Positions 13,766-33,974 are shown, counted from the stretch's first letter. The stretch: DNA of 64,000 bases from Lepturacanthus savala (GCA_030544235.1 CM060477.1:9713934-9777933); one strand, 5' to 3'. Notes: generated by a model not told the origin, from the sequence alone. Made by a program: numbers and translations.

Positions 13766-13848
13766 TTTGAGCAAAGGCTAATCTCTGAGACATAAGGGAG
13801 AGTGAGGGGGGGGGGGGAGAGAGAGAGAGATTTTTCTTTCTCCTATGT

Positions 13849-20200
<6,352 letters not shown>

Positions 20201-20219
20201 AGAGAACAACAGGTCAAGG

Positions 20220-20540
20220 CTTTGACAGGTTTTAAAACTACTGAATCTGTCCTTGCGACATTCAAAATGTCAGGCAATAACATTTTGGCCGGCGCCATCA
20301 ATTATAATGAAAATATTGGGCCACAGAGAGCATTAACATGTAATGATTTCAATTCAAATAGAGCTAATTACTTTATTGAAAGGTGGACTCCAATATCTCA
20401 CTCTCATCAAAAGCATTTATAAAGCAATCAGACAAATGTGATTATAACGTCCTCGTTCGATAAATGGAAGAGATAAAATGTGGGCGAAATGATTAAAAAT
20501 TATAGTAGCAGGTTCGATTTTGGTCATTAAAGACAACAAC
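20220..20540. promoter_or_regulatory. Candidate conserved non-coding enhancer-like block
   Basis: About 320 bp without simple repeats, dense in homeodomain cores (ATTA/TAAT, e.g. TAATGATTT, CTAATTACTTTATTG), ATAAA/ATTTATAAAG words (HOX/CDX type) and GATAA. It lies between microsatellite-rich flanks. Of all the intergenic sequence it looks most like a constrained vertebrate developmental enhancer. Target and activity are inferred. Confidence 0.35.
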
Positions 20541-23389
20541 TTAACTGTGTTTTGTCTACATCCCAAACTTGGAAATAAAAAAAAAAAAAAGAAAGAAAGA
20601 AACCATCCTTATTACTGGACACCACAGTAGCAGGTTGTTCCAGAGAGTAGCGTGTTCATGTGCCGATGCACCGACAACCTGTTTATGCACATGACCTCTC
20701 AACTGAAAGGACCCATACATTCACACAGACACACACAAACAATTAAAGGATGTATCACTATACGATCACTCACATAAATAAACATACAATCTGACATAAT
20801 ATCCATGAGCATGCACACTCACAACCCACACACACACATACACACACACATAACTGACTCTTACATGCCTGCTAAACATAGGGACAAAGGAAAATAGTTG
20901 TATACTTGGCAGGCCAACTTCCTTTGATTGCAGGAGTGCTGGTGTAGGAAACAATGCACATGCACTATTAATACACCAAGGAGAAAGAGAATTCCTCTTA
21001 GAGGAAAGCTCAAAGGAGCCATCGGCCAGGCTATTTACAGACTTACTGACTGATTGGATGACTGTCCTGCACTATACTTACTGTAGCCTCTGCATCTTGT
21101 CTTACGCGATTCTTTTTTCCTGCAAGGACTCTGACATGCTGACACATACATTATATTGTGCATTAGAGGGGCAGTGGTACATATTCTTGCATAATATTGC
21201 GTTTTGCTGACTGTTCTGGTTGTAACTTCCTATGCACAGATATCAAATAGAAGCAAGTGCTTGGGAAATGTAACAGATCTGTTCCACTGTTGTATCACAT
21301 CCACACGCCTGTGACATTTGACTGGTGGTAAATAGCTGCCCGGCCACACTTATGATCGCCTCTCCTTTTTAAAAGCGCCCAGTTAAAGAGCATCAAATCC
21401 CCACTCACTAAACCCACACAAGCCCAACCTTCATTAGCATAGCTAACAAACTCCCTGAAAGAGCAACAGTGGAGGGAGAGAACAATGGCAGTCTATTAAA
21501 GGGGGAGAGGAGGGAGGTGAAAGGAGGAGAGGAGGGAGCGGGGGCTATTGTTCTGGTCTTATTTAGCCCTTGGTGTCACCCTGCAACTGTTGTCACTTCT
21601 AAGTTTAGCCGGACGGCTGAAGAGGGCAACGCAGAGACGAAGGAGGAGGCAGGCAGGCAGGAGAGGAGGTGGGGAGAGAAAGACGGAGGACAGAGAGATG
21701 GTGTGAGGAAGAGGGGATGATGAAGGGCAGAGGGCAAAACGGATGCAAATGTAAGACGGAAAGAATGCAGAGCGAAATGTGGAAAGTGAGCAAGGGGCGA
21801 AAGAACGGAAGGGATGAGATAAGAATCAAAAGACGCAAAAAGTCAGCCTTGAGTCTCCTGAGTAGTGGCATTACTTGAGTAATGTACCACCGGGGAAACA
21901 GAAACAACATTGTCAGCATCGTAAAGGCTTGAGGGCAAACTCGACGCCCAAAGGAGCCAAAAGAAGCGATGAAGCAAGACCCAAGGAGAAAGAAAGAGGG
22001 AGACAGATTAGCCCAGCTGTCTGCTCATAAAGCGGCCGAGGGGTGAGGCGCTAAGCCCTGCAGTGAAAGCAGAGCTTAGGTGGGTGACATAGGGCAGTGG
22101 ACCCCACTCAGCCCACAGTGGCCTACACCGCAAAGCATGAGCCAAAGTAAAGACACATGGATAAACAGTGGGAGATGAGGCTCCGCGCCCCGCAATGCCC
22201 ACAGAGCTAAGACGGCCGAGCAGGCGACCAGGCAGGCGTCACATTCCCCCCCAGCCAGGAGTGGAGACACGGGGGTTAGGCTTAAGGCTTGGCTCCCTAA
22301 CTGGCTGATAAGGGACTGGGCAGGATGATAGACATTGTCTCAGTCAAGCCAGTGAGTTCATCAGAAAGAATGTGGATTTAGTGTATACTGACTGGGCTCA
22401 GCTCAGGGGACTTTATACCTCTTATAGGGTCTTGGCATGCTTTAAACACCACCCTTATTCTGCACTTAGACGCAGACACGCGGCGACGTCCATCTCTCAT
22501 CTCCGTGCCCCGCCGATGACCCCTAGTTAGCACCAGCAGCACGGGAACGGCCCGCGATGACAAGGTCATGAATATGAGGGGACTAGGTCCCCGCTTCGCC
22601 GCAGCTGGAAAACCGAAAGGAGCAAATATCTTTGACTGCGCCGGATTTCACACACAACCCTCATCCATGACCTCACGCATTATCAGATGCCATTTTTACG
22701 AGGTGCCCAATGTGTCAATGCTTAGCCTATATCCATATAGCTGCTCACAGCGTCTTCAAAGGGTGTAAAACCAGACAGAGCGCCTATGTAGTCTGATCCT
22801 TGAAGAGGCGCGGGGGGAAAGACAGCCCTGACAGTGTGATAAAACCTTAGAAATAATGGGACGCTAAACATTCTCACGCTGTCTCGCCTTCAACAGTTTA
22901 GCGATAGAATAATACTGGCACCACAAACCATATCCATTACAATTCCTTTGTTTCATTATATTCATGACCTTTATGAAGCTTAGACGTCAAACTGTATCCC
23001 TCAGTTTCTATCATTTCGGTTTTAATTTCTCTAATTTTCTAAAGATTTACCAAAAATCATCTCAATATAATTTTACATCTCCTTTCTCAAGCTTCTCTGT
23101 GGAGATTTAGAAAGAACAGGTCATTTTGTGTCATTAATATTAATGAGCCTCACTTCTGTGTGTGTAAGAAGGCAGACTGCATTGCTGCTACAGGTCTAAC
23201 TAGGTGCGTTTGGACATTAAAAGCATGCAATTTTTTATAAATAGACACAAATAATTAAAATATGAAAATGTTTTTATGTTTATAATATAAACTGTACTAC
23301 TACAAACTATAAAATAGATAAACACTGAACAAAACTAAATACAAATCAGCACAGAAAAGACAAGGTCCAAAACAGGAGTAAAAAGGTAG

Positions 23390-23671
23390 GTTTTAAGGTT
23401 GATTTTAAAAGGACAGTAGATTGTTAGTATTGTGGATGTGGCTTGGGAGGGAGACCCAGAGGGAGGAAGGGGGCTACATTAAAGTTCCTGTCGCCCCAAG
23501 TCGGGAGCTTAGTCCTGATGGGTTGTAGAAAGTTGGCGTCAGCAAACCTGAGGCGACGGGTAGGGGTTTTGAAGCATGAGACAGTATTTATACACTAGAC
23601 CTTAACACCTAGACCTTCCTTATAATCAAAAAGCAATTAAAACCTCATTTTCTATGATATGGGACCTTTAA
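23390..23671 (-). repeat. Probable interspersed repeat remnants, including one TTAAAGGTCCC terminus
   Basis: The minus strand from 23671 reads TTAAAGGTCCC followed by TAT and TAGAAA words, like the termini of elements at 32676 and 58509, but I find no matching second end. The adjoining 23390-23580 resembles a dispersed teleost repeat that I recall only loosely. Both assignments need a repeat library. Confidence 0.4.
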
Positions 23672-24683
23672 TATATGAAACTTAATCTGCAAAAAACGCT
23701 GTGGCAATTTTTGCAGGTGTGAACAAAAGCAACAGTCAAATCATCCATTTGTTAGTCATTTCAGAAACAGAATTAGCCACGAGTCTTTTTTGCCAGGTAT
23801 GTTGCATAGGTGAGGATGTATTGCAACTAAATATTTTATGGATAATAAATTATTCATGTATAATGAATGTAGAGTGTACATGTTCAGTATACAGACGGGT
23901 TATTGACTCGACAGCCATAAAACAAGGTTTATTGAAACACTGTCTCTGACAGGAGTTTGAAGATAATCAACAATTATAGTTAAGTAAATGCTTGCTTCTC
24001 TCTGTAAATAAGACCAGTCAAGAACATGAAATGAATATTTTTAAACGTCAAATGCATTTTAGATAACACCTATGGTAAGTGGTAGGCCTATTTTAATTAT
24101 AATAAAACCCTTGAGGTACAACGTATTGAAGTGCCTTTTGTAAGACAAATAGAAGAAGTCAACTCTCTCAGACTGGGAACAGGTCAGGTCTACTGTATAT
24201 ATTTAATACCTCTGTCCTGTCCCTTATTCTGTTGATATTTCCTAACAGGGTTTCCTTGAGAACTAAATCTACTTAGGATTTATTGTTTCTTAATATTTCT
24301 CATCATTGGAAATTATAATCCTTTCACCTAATCCCCTTCTCTCCCTCCCTCTCTTTCAGATCATATTCATCAAGATCATCCTCTCTGACGAAGCAAGAAA
24401 TCAGCGCAGTGGGGAGGTCTAAAGAGATCGGGAACTGAAACAGGGGGTTTCTTCCAAATCAAATCAGGTTCCTCTGATGTAATCAAGACGAGACGCCAAA
24501 GACGACGACATAATCTCCCAGGGACATGCCTACCTTGCTTGCATGTTATTAAAAATGAGGAGGAACAAATCTTTAGATTGAAAGACTGGAAAAATGGAAT
24601 TATAATAAATCGGGGGAAACTGGGGCAAGGTTGGATAAAGCCTTCAGATACAGATGAGGGACAAATCTTCACAGTGGTTTGTG

Positions 24684-24686
<3 letters not shown>

Positions 24687-24780
<94 letters not shown>
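24687..24780. repeat. Compound (TG)n(GA)n microsatellite
   Basis: About 34 TG units (24687-24754) run directly into about 13 GA units (to 24780). Confidence 0.97.
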
Positions 24781-27639
24781 CTGTGATGCGTGGGTGTGAT
24801 GTGTTTGCATGGTTGCTTATGAAATATTTCAATTTACTCAAGATCAAGTCCCTGACCTGAGCTCTCCCCATCTACCTCTGTGTAAAAAATATCAAGAGTG
24901 CTGGTCAATCTCACTCTTGTCAGATAATCTGTCTGTATCTAAGGTGACCGGTGTGCTGTGATGCACCATGGCTGGGGTTCTTAATCATTCAAAGGTGCAC
25001 TTACGATAAACTCCCACATGATGGCACAATGTGACAGTGGACAGCAGCAAGGGACTCAAGGGTGCTCTGCATTAAATGACAGGTCATGTACTTTTAACCA
25101 GTCAGGTGCTCTACTGAACATTAAGAATGTTTTTTCTTTCAGTGAACATTCCTCCTGTTAATACTGGCCATTTAGAGATCCCTTCTTAATGCATTTCACT
25201 GTAGGCAATGGAGGAGAAAATAGAATCAGAATCCGAAATACTCTATAGCTGGTAGGCTATATATAAGAAGGAATTACATTACATAAATGTAATAAAAAAA
25301 ATATGAATAACAAATAAATAACAAAATAAATTGTAACATTATTCTGGTCTTACAAGTAAAGTTAAATATAAATGCAGTTGTAAATCTGCATATTTAAATA
25401 TGTACATTCACTGGAAAATTTAAATAAGTGAAAGATATCAACAGTACAGAGCAAAAATGGATTAAAGTGTTCATCCGAAGGTAATATGTAGATTCAGCCA
25501 TCCAAATGAACCGAAACATGAAGGTATCGTTTAGTGTTCCGATCAATTTTAGCGCCAAACTCTCTCCTCTTGTCACTATACTTCCACCACAGCTCAACAG
25601 GAAAACTCCGTCCAAGGAAACAGGGCATTTAATGCAAAAAAGGCTGCAAACATGTCAAACCTGACCAGCTCGCTAAAGAGTCACATAAATGACAAAACAG
25701 AATACGTTTGAAGCCAGTATGAACAAGGGGAAGGATTTCAGCGAGGAAAACCTCTTTCGGTGTTCATATGGACACCTCACTTCTGTTTTAACCTGTGCTT
25801 TATTCTCCCCTGATCTCTGACAGATTTTTATCTGCACCCATAGAGTCATTATGAACATCCTGGGCCTTCACCACCAGATGGCCTCATTGACCTACAATGA
25901 AATGTATACCAACACCAAGGACATGAAGTGACATCATCTATGTTGTTTTTTTTCCCACAATTAAATGTGTGTATTGTTTGAAAGTTGAGGTGGATGTAAA
26001 AAAATGTTAATGTACTGTAAACTGGGCTTTATAACCCACCACCCATTCTAGCAACTATAATAAAGGCATACAATCCCTAAAGAACAGTCTATAATACTGT
26101 ATGTCTTTGCCTTATATAATAATAACTTCAATGGTACTTTTTTCACAGCGGAAACAGGCCGAGCACAGGTTCAGCATCTGTATAATATAAAATATTGCAA
26201 TTTAAAGAACAATCGTGCATTGAATGTTCAGCCACAATTGCTAATTATGATTCTATCCATTTTGCATGGTTATACAAACTATTATGTAACCACGTTGGAT
26301 GGAGAATGTCACATGACATCTTCAAGAAAAGCTCATCGTGCTTCATGTTGAAGGAAGTGGAGTCCTGCAGCAACAACTCCTCAAGGCTCCAGCAGATTCA
26401 AGGCATGAACATCATACCGTTTGAAACACCCAACACCAGAGGCCCCATTCACATCCTTGAAAGAGCATAGTTGACATTCACAGCAGTTGTTTTGCAACAC
26501 GAAGGAAACACAACCACAGTCTTGTTAAGAGAACTGGCTCAGACAGGCTCTGAAAGACCCTCTTAGAAACCTCATACCTGAAAAAACTCAAATGAAACTA
26601 GGATGAGAGTTTGTGAATGGAAGAAATTCACATACTGTCGACATAATAATGAAGACACAGTCTGTTTGTTCAGTGTAGATCCTGCTGAAGCTGAGCTTTT
26701 GATGCAAAAAGAAGATGTCCACAACCAAAAATGATTCGCAAACAAAAAGATTGACACCACAAACATCTGTAAGAAAGCAACACGTTCATTTGCAAATAAA
26801 AGTTTTAGAATTGCGAACAAAAATATTTGGTTTTGCTAATAAAACGTTTGAATCGGAAACAAAAATTTGGGATTCGCGTTTTAAAGGTGGACTATGTATA
26901 ATGAGTATGTGCATATGGAATATGTATAATACCGACATCTAGTGTCGCAAAATCATAGTTGCAACCCTAAAAAAACTAAAATAGTCCAGCAGTTGGGTTG
27001 CCAGGTTTGTTGCCAACTGCGTCAAGCAATCAGTCTGTATCATAGTGATGAATCATACAGAGTATGTACAAATTTCAAGTCATCAATAGGTCATATAATA
27101 ATAAAAAAACAAGTAACATTGTTGAAGAGGAATTTGATTGACAGGTCTATCTGGCATATGCTGCACCGATATTAACTCTGGTTCACCAGGGCTTTGTAAC
27201 TGATTCAGGATTTTCGGATTCCACCATTTTGACCCAGTAGCCTGTGCCGAGCATAGAGGCCTTATCAGGCAACTCACAATGCCTCTGTCACTATTGGCTG
27301 GCGCATGTATTGTACATGTCATTTGTCAAACCTGTCAAGAATTTGTATTAATCTACGTATATTTTTTTTTTGGAAAAGATATACTTCTGTTTCCTTTTAA
27401 ATGCAATGCAGAGCTATTTTTAATTTTAAAAAATTTACGTATTCAACCTTTAATGGATTGTCTACTTTGCTTGCAATGAAACTTTTAGTTTTGCACTCAC
27501 TTTTTGTATTTTATTTGCAAAACCTTATCTGTTTAATTGCATAATATAGAAACAAAAGTAGCCCCATACCCTGTAACTCCAGCACCGTCCTCCACAGCTG
27601 GTCATGGGGGGCAGACGCGGACTCAAATCGACGAATTCT

Positions 27640-28184
27640 TCGCTTCCGGTTTCTTTTTTTTCGTCCTATTTAAAGGCTCCGCTCTGACGTCACACCTGGC
27701 CAACGTGAATTCTGGCCGCTTATTAAATATATTTTCACTGAAACCTCCTGGAAAACTATTGGGATCTTTTGAACTTTTCACTAACTAAACATCACACATA
27801 CCTCATCTTAACTACAAGTTTGGTATTTTTTGTATTCATTTTATTTATTTCGTTTTGAGTCAGCGGAGCCATTATAACAAAAACACTAATATATTGACTG
27901 GATTTGACTCATCTGGACGGACTGAAGCGTCATATTATTGTCAGATGAACTTTTTATTTATTTATTTATTTATTTATTGCACAAGAAGGACTGTGGGAAG
28001 TCATTAAGCCGAAGTAAAATGCAAACTTGCAGTACTTGTGAACAGCAGCTGTGCGCTTCTGCGCCTCCGGCGCGGCTGTGGGTTGCGGAAGGCGACGCCC
28101 CGAAGCGTTTAGGTGTCACATCCCGCGTCTCTCTCTCCCTTCTTCCCCATTTCGGAGGAAGACGAGAGGACGGGAGCTGCGGTC
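27640..28184 (+). promoter_or_regulatory. smyd2: Probable smyd2 promoter and 5' UTR
   Basis: Upstream of the smyd2 start codon lie an ETS-type CTTCCGG (27643-27649), a TATTTAAA box-like word (about 27668-27675) and a perfect CRE TGACGTCA (27685-27692). A CpG-rich stretch follows at about 28040-28180. This fits a housekeeping-type promoter. The transcription start is unknown: if it lies near 27700 the 5' UTR is about 480 nt and contains upstream ATGs; if it lies in the CpG-rich part it is short. Confidence 0.5.
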
Positions 28185-28354
28185 ATGACGGGCGGCATCA
28201 GTGGTCTGGAGCGGTTCGACAGTCCGGAGAAAGGCCGAGGTCTCCGCGTAACAAGAGCTTTCAAAGTCGGAGAACTGCTCTTCTCCAGCCCGGCGTATTC
28301 TTACGTGCTGGCCCTGAAGGAGAGAGGCTGCTACTGTGAATGCTGCTTCACCAG
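28185..28354 (+). CDS. smyd2: smyd2 exon 1
   Basis: Starts ATGACGGGC; frame MTGGISGLERFDSPEKGRGL aligns with the human N-terminus one residue shorter. It ends in phase 2 (Arg57 split) at donor gtaaat. It encodes the SET N-lobe with the SAM-contacting KGRGLR and the first MYND cysteines. Confidence 0.95.
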
Positions 28355-31300
28355 GTAAATGGAAAAAGTATGATGATGAGACGGATCCTCTCTCTTTGCC
28401 TTCTTTCCGTTTTGCCATGCCATGCTGTGGCTGAATAACGCAGCCAGACCTCGTTATATCAGATTAATCACTAGTTGTGAAAACTATACAACTGTCCCAA
28501 CTAATTAATTTTAATGCAGACGACTCTGTTCACCAAACCAGAAAACCTCTCCATAAAATCTATTTTTGTCATGTGGCTCGTCTTTCTGAATGATGCATCC
28601 TCCTCCACATGTCTGCAGACCCTCTGTGGGAGAATATAGACGTGAGAACATGGCACCATCCATGATTAGTATTTAACAGTGTATTTTAACTCTAGATGCT
28701 GCTGTGATTGTTGAAAATGAATATGAGTAAATCAACATTATCCCACCGTGGTGATCCAGTTTGCAGACGTATATCATTTAGGCTTATTTTAGTCTCCAGA
28801 GTAATTGTGTAAGGTCAAAATGATTGTCTTCTCCTAAAATAATAATATACAAACACACAATACTTATAGTTTAATCATGTCCAATCAATCCTTATTTCTA
28901 ACCTTTATTTTCACTAGTGATTTCTCCTGTTGGTCAGTACATTTTGTGCTGCCATTAATACTAATTGATAACACTGTATTGTTCTTCACGCTGCATCCTT
29001 CAAGTTGGCATGGATCGAACTGCTGCATCTCTCTGCATCAGCAGCAATGTAATGCTGTAATACACCAGTACACTTCTGGCAGCGATTCATAATTATCATT
29101 GAGGTATTTGGTGGTTAAAAAAAAAAAGTCAAACAGCTATATTGTAATTGGTGATGCTGCTGTTTATTCATTTGAAGTTTTATGGAAGCTGTGCACAGTG
29201 ACCCTCAACTCTCAGACAAAAAAAAAAAATGGACAGCTTCTACTTGTGTCGACTTTTGCCGTATCACAGATCTGTGAAACATTTAAGAACATATAGATCA
29301 AATCAACCAGAGGTCTTTGATATCTGTATTATATAAAAATTTTCTCACGCCCCCGGTGACCTGCTCTGTTTTATATGGTCCAGTATAAACTCCTAAAAGA
29401 CGTTAGGTCATCGTGGGGTGTTACGCAGAACTTTTCATCAGGTGTTGAGTTCCCAGCATCATGTCTTACCAACAGTTGATTCCAGCACTAAGCAGCTTGT
29501 TGGACCCGGCGTGAAATACCTAGAGTAAGCTACTCAGAATGATATGGGTACACTTTTGGACTGCTTTACGGTTTCAGTGTGGTGGAGAGACAGCTGGTCC
29601 ATCATAAGGTCAGCTCTATTAATACCGCAGAATGTTTTTGGGCCCTTCTGTGATATCAGTTACGACAGGCTACCAGCATCTGCTGCTTCTTGTCTCACAA
29701 TAACAGAGCAGGATATGGCTGGGAAATATATCATATGTATATGATATAATAGAATGTAATATAATTATTATTTAAATTTCATTGTGTAAGTATTTTGTAG
29801 TATTTTGCAATTAAACAACATTCTTCCCTACAATATTGTCTCAATGTCCATATTGGTCAAATATTTTGTGATAATTGATTTTGTTCATGTCATCCAGTCC
29901 TAGACTGACATGTTACAGACTTGCACACAAGAGAATGAACAAAATATCCACCCAAATCAAATTTCAAATCAATTATCAAAAAGAAAAGTAGATTCAATGC
30001 AAAAGTAATCCTTTTGGGTTCGCTTCGGGTGAGAAGAAGCCAAAGTTTATCGTCCTACTCCCATTAGCGTCTTCTTCATGAGTGCACTCAGGATTTTTTG
30101 CAAGAATTAATAAACAGTCAGTCAGTCATTTTCTATACCCGCTTATTCCTCATTAGGGTCACATGGTCTGCTGGAGCCTATCCCAGTGCGTTACGTCGAG
30201 AGGCAGGGATACACCCCAGATGGTCGCCAGCCAATCGTGGGGCACACACACCATTCACTCACACACTCACACCTATGGGCAATTTAGAGTCTCCAATTAA
30301 CCTCAGCATGTTTTTGGACTGTGGGAGGAAGCCGGAGTACCCGGTGAAAACCCACGAAGACACGGGGAGAACATGCAAACTCCACACAGAAAGGTCCCAG
30401 ACCCAGGACCAAGGAGGTCTTGAACCTGCGACCTTCTTGCTGTGAGGCAACAGCGCTAACCCCTGCACCACCGTGTCGCCCAATTAATAAACAATCTATC
30501 AAAAAAAATAAATAAACAGGATTTTTTTTCCCCCGTCTTGAAGTAACCAGCATCCTTCTGGCAAGCAGCCTGACGACCCTCAAGCAATAAGATGCTCACA
30601 TACAAGCAGATGCACACGTACGAATACATTCAGGTGATTTATGTCTGACATGTTTAGTGTCTGATGTTTCTGTGCTGCTGGATGTGTGAGGGTCTTTCAG
30701 TAACTCCATCCATCCGTCCATCCATCCATTCCTCACCAGGGTCTTTCAGTAACTCATGTATAACTCATGTATGTCATCCATAAGCTGATAAAACCTTGTT
30801 TCTCTGCCAATTCTAGAAAAGAAGGCCTGGCAAGATGCGGGAAATGCAAGAAAGCCTTTTACTGCAACGTAAAATGCCAGGTAGGAGGGGGCGGAGCCTC
30901 TGTTGGGCGTTTTTTTTAACAATGGCCATGGTGAAGATGTCAGACGTCTTAAGACAGGAACACCCTCAGGGCACAGCAGGAGTTTTTAGTCCATCCACAC
31001 ATTTTATAGTGATCATCACCTCAGGGCCATAGATTGTCAGTCTTGTTGTCATATATTGAGGCCTGGTTTGATTTCTTTATATGCTCCACTTCCCTTCCCC
31101 AGTCCAAAAACATCCAGCTAAACTAAAACTAAGAGTGAAATTGCTTATTGCGCCAGTGCATGTTATTGTAGTATTTATTAAATATACTATATGTAGGTTA
31201 AATGGTAACTTATATAACAAGATATGTAAAGCAATCTGTGTAATAAGTACCCATATGTACTATGTGTGTGTGTGTGTAGAAAGCGGATTGGCCCATGCAC

Positions 31301-33927
31301 AAACTGGAGTGTTCATCAATGATCGCATTCGGCGAGAACTGGTATCCGTCGGAGATATCCCGCCTGGTGGCTCGGATCCTCGCCAAGAAGGTTGGACGCC
31401 ATGTCCTGTCCCGTGTCACCTGCCGCACGCACGTAGTTCACCGAGGTCGTTTCTGCTTTTTCCACAGAAAATGCAGAAGGAACGATGCTTATCTGAGAAG
31501 ATCTTGCTGATAGGAGAGGTGCAGTCACGTGAGTAATCGGTCGCATCAACACGCAGGCACGAGCGTGCAATGTAAAGGCTGGATCGACAAAAAAAATTAA
31601 TTATAGACAAATTATTCAGTTCTTTTCTGGATTAGTTGTTTGCCACCTAATATGAAATGAATTCTTTCATGATCTTGAGATAACGAAGCTTGTTTTCTCA
31701 TGGCATTGAGTTAATTTACCATTTATATTCATGTTATATGCATCTAGTGAGTTCTTTAAAATAAAGCACTTCTGCGTTTATGGTAAATAAAATAAAAGCA
31801 ATATACCAGATACAAATGCGAGGTTCACATGCATGAAACACGGTGTATTGAGGGGGGGTCTCTCTTTAAGCAGCACAACCTATTGCGATTAGACTGAAAG
31901 AAACCATGAGCCAATCTATATATATCCTACAGATAGTGTAACAACTTGAACAGCAAGCGGCAGCACTTTAGGCTGACACACATAACATAAGTTGCAGCAT
32001 CGATAACTCACAGACCCCAGTTCAAACTTTAAGTATATGAACTATTATTTATAACGATTTCCTGAGATGAAAAGGGTAATGCATGTATAAACATAGCACA
32101 AAATATAGGAACTATGCGGAGAAAGGGACGATCAAAATATCAAAATATCTGTCCTTCACCTTTTAAAAGACGCGGAAGACGAAGACAATGAGAGAAGAGA
32201 GATAACCGAGGCGGACGTAGCCGGCCTGCATCGTTTTTATTCCAAACACTTGGAGATTCCTGACCAAAAAGACCTGCACACACTCTTCTCACAGGTCCTG
32301 CACACACACACACACACACACCACCGCGCACACAAAAAGCTAATAATAAAACATGCAATGGATTTAACGTTCCTGCTCTTCTCTCCTCCGTGGGCTTCGT
32401 TCAACAGGTCGCCTGTAATGGTTTCACTATAGAGGACGATGAACTGTCACACATGGGCACTGCAATCTACCCAGAGTAAGTAGGAAAAGTCGCACACAAA
32501 TTCTTCTGTGTGCTTCTGTTGAGATTCTCAGTTCGCTGAAATATCAATGATTTGCTTCTGTGTTTTATGGCCAGACTGCAGTTGTTGTATTTTTAAGTCT
32601 AAGTGATATTATTTCATGAAGGAGCAACCGATCATATATTTATAAAGGCGGCTTATTACTGCGTTTGTTTAGGATTTAAAGGTCCCTTATTGTAGAAAGT
32701 GAGATTTGAATTGCTTTTTTGATGTTACACTCAATCCACAAAGAATTGCACACAGCGCATATATTCAGAAACTGAGCATTAAAACAGGCCGTCAAGACTT
32801 CCATGATGTTGTGATGTCACAACTATACAGTCACCAACCACCCACACACAACCAATCAGAATAGAGGCACATAAATATTAATTATACTGACACAAAATAA
32901 CCTCTTAATCCTCTTTATAGAGCTACAAAGAGAAGCTTAAGAGGGGAGATGTAAAACAAGATTGATTCTTTTTTTTTTCTTAAAACCACCAATATATCTT
33001 GTAAAGTAAAACAGAGAAAAAGTATAAAATGTGACTTTTAGAAAGCAGTATTGAGCGCAACAGGTTGCCAGTGACAGATGTCCAAAGAGGCTAGTTGACC
33101 TACAATCTTTCCTCTCCAGTTGGTCCATTTGGTGGTAAAACCCGCTCCCTGCTGAGGCTGTTAACTTTTAAAACCGGCCGTGTGAGGGTGAACACGCCTT
33201 GTCAGCCCCTTTTTCAGCTATTTCCAGCATGCCACTCAGGTAAAAGCAAGGTCGTAAACCCACAGGGACACCCGAGACCTCTCTGAGTGCGGCGCTGACG
33301 CCACGTCACGTGTTGTTTTGTTTTAGGAGCGAGTCAGCACTTTTCCTCACAATTCATTTGTAAGAACGAGAAAGCAGAAAAGAATGTTTTTATTCTGTCT
33401 TCTCATCTCTCTCGGTGTGTGTCTCTCCCTGCAGTGTGGCACTGATAAACCACAGCTGTCTCCCCAGCGTCATAGTCACATATAATGGGACGTCAGCCGA
33501 GGTTCGGGCGGTGAAAAACATGAAGCCTGGAGATGAAGTGAGGAAAGCGGACAGCTGCCGTTTTGTGTGTGTGGTGTGTGTGTGTGCATGTAAGAGCTCC
33601 CTTTAGTTTGGCGTCCAGTCTACCATCAAATAACAGTGAGAAGTTCCACTAAAGCAATCTATGTGTAAGAAGCACTCTGTAATGACAATTTTTAAATTGA
33701 AATTCTAAAAGCTATTATCAGATGTCTCTCCAGGAGATTTTCTAATTCAGGCCACAAAACAGACTCAATTGGTTGCACTAAAAAAAATATTAATAAAAAT
33801 GGAGACACAAAGACAGGAAGCGTGAAGGCTTTGACATGAGCAGGGCAGGACATCACTGCTGATGCACCGTGTCAGTTCAGTAACACTTTACTTGACAGCG
33901 TGTCGAGATATCGCTGTTGAAGAAGAG

Positions 33928-33974
<47 letters not shown>

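Larger units (their letters stand above)
20540..27600. other. Intergenic, distal part up to the smyd2 promoter
   Basis: No exon is supported. It holds poly(A)/GAAA near 20577-20602, GA-rich DNA at 21460-21840, a non-repetitive GC-richer block at 22260-22680, a possible old interspersed repeat at about 23390-23580, (TG)n plus (GA)n at 24687-24780, and AT-rich sequence with possible repeat remnants at about 25225-25390 and 26880-27200. Confidence 0.65.
28355..30816 (+). other. smyd2: smyd2 intron 1
   Basis: A 2.46-kb GT-AG intron. It contains one SINE (30117-30481) and a 31-bp truncated insertion (30707-30737). The remainder (28355-30100) is AT-rich with no recognisable feature. Confidence 0.9.

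Noticed and set aside
24300..24420. Polypyrimidine tract plus AG resembling an acceptor before an open stretch
   Set aside because: The following sequence has no recognisable protein similarity, and no partner exon or gene was found nearby.
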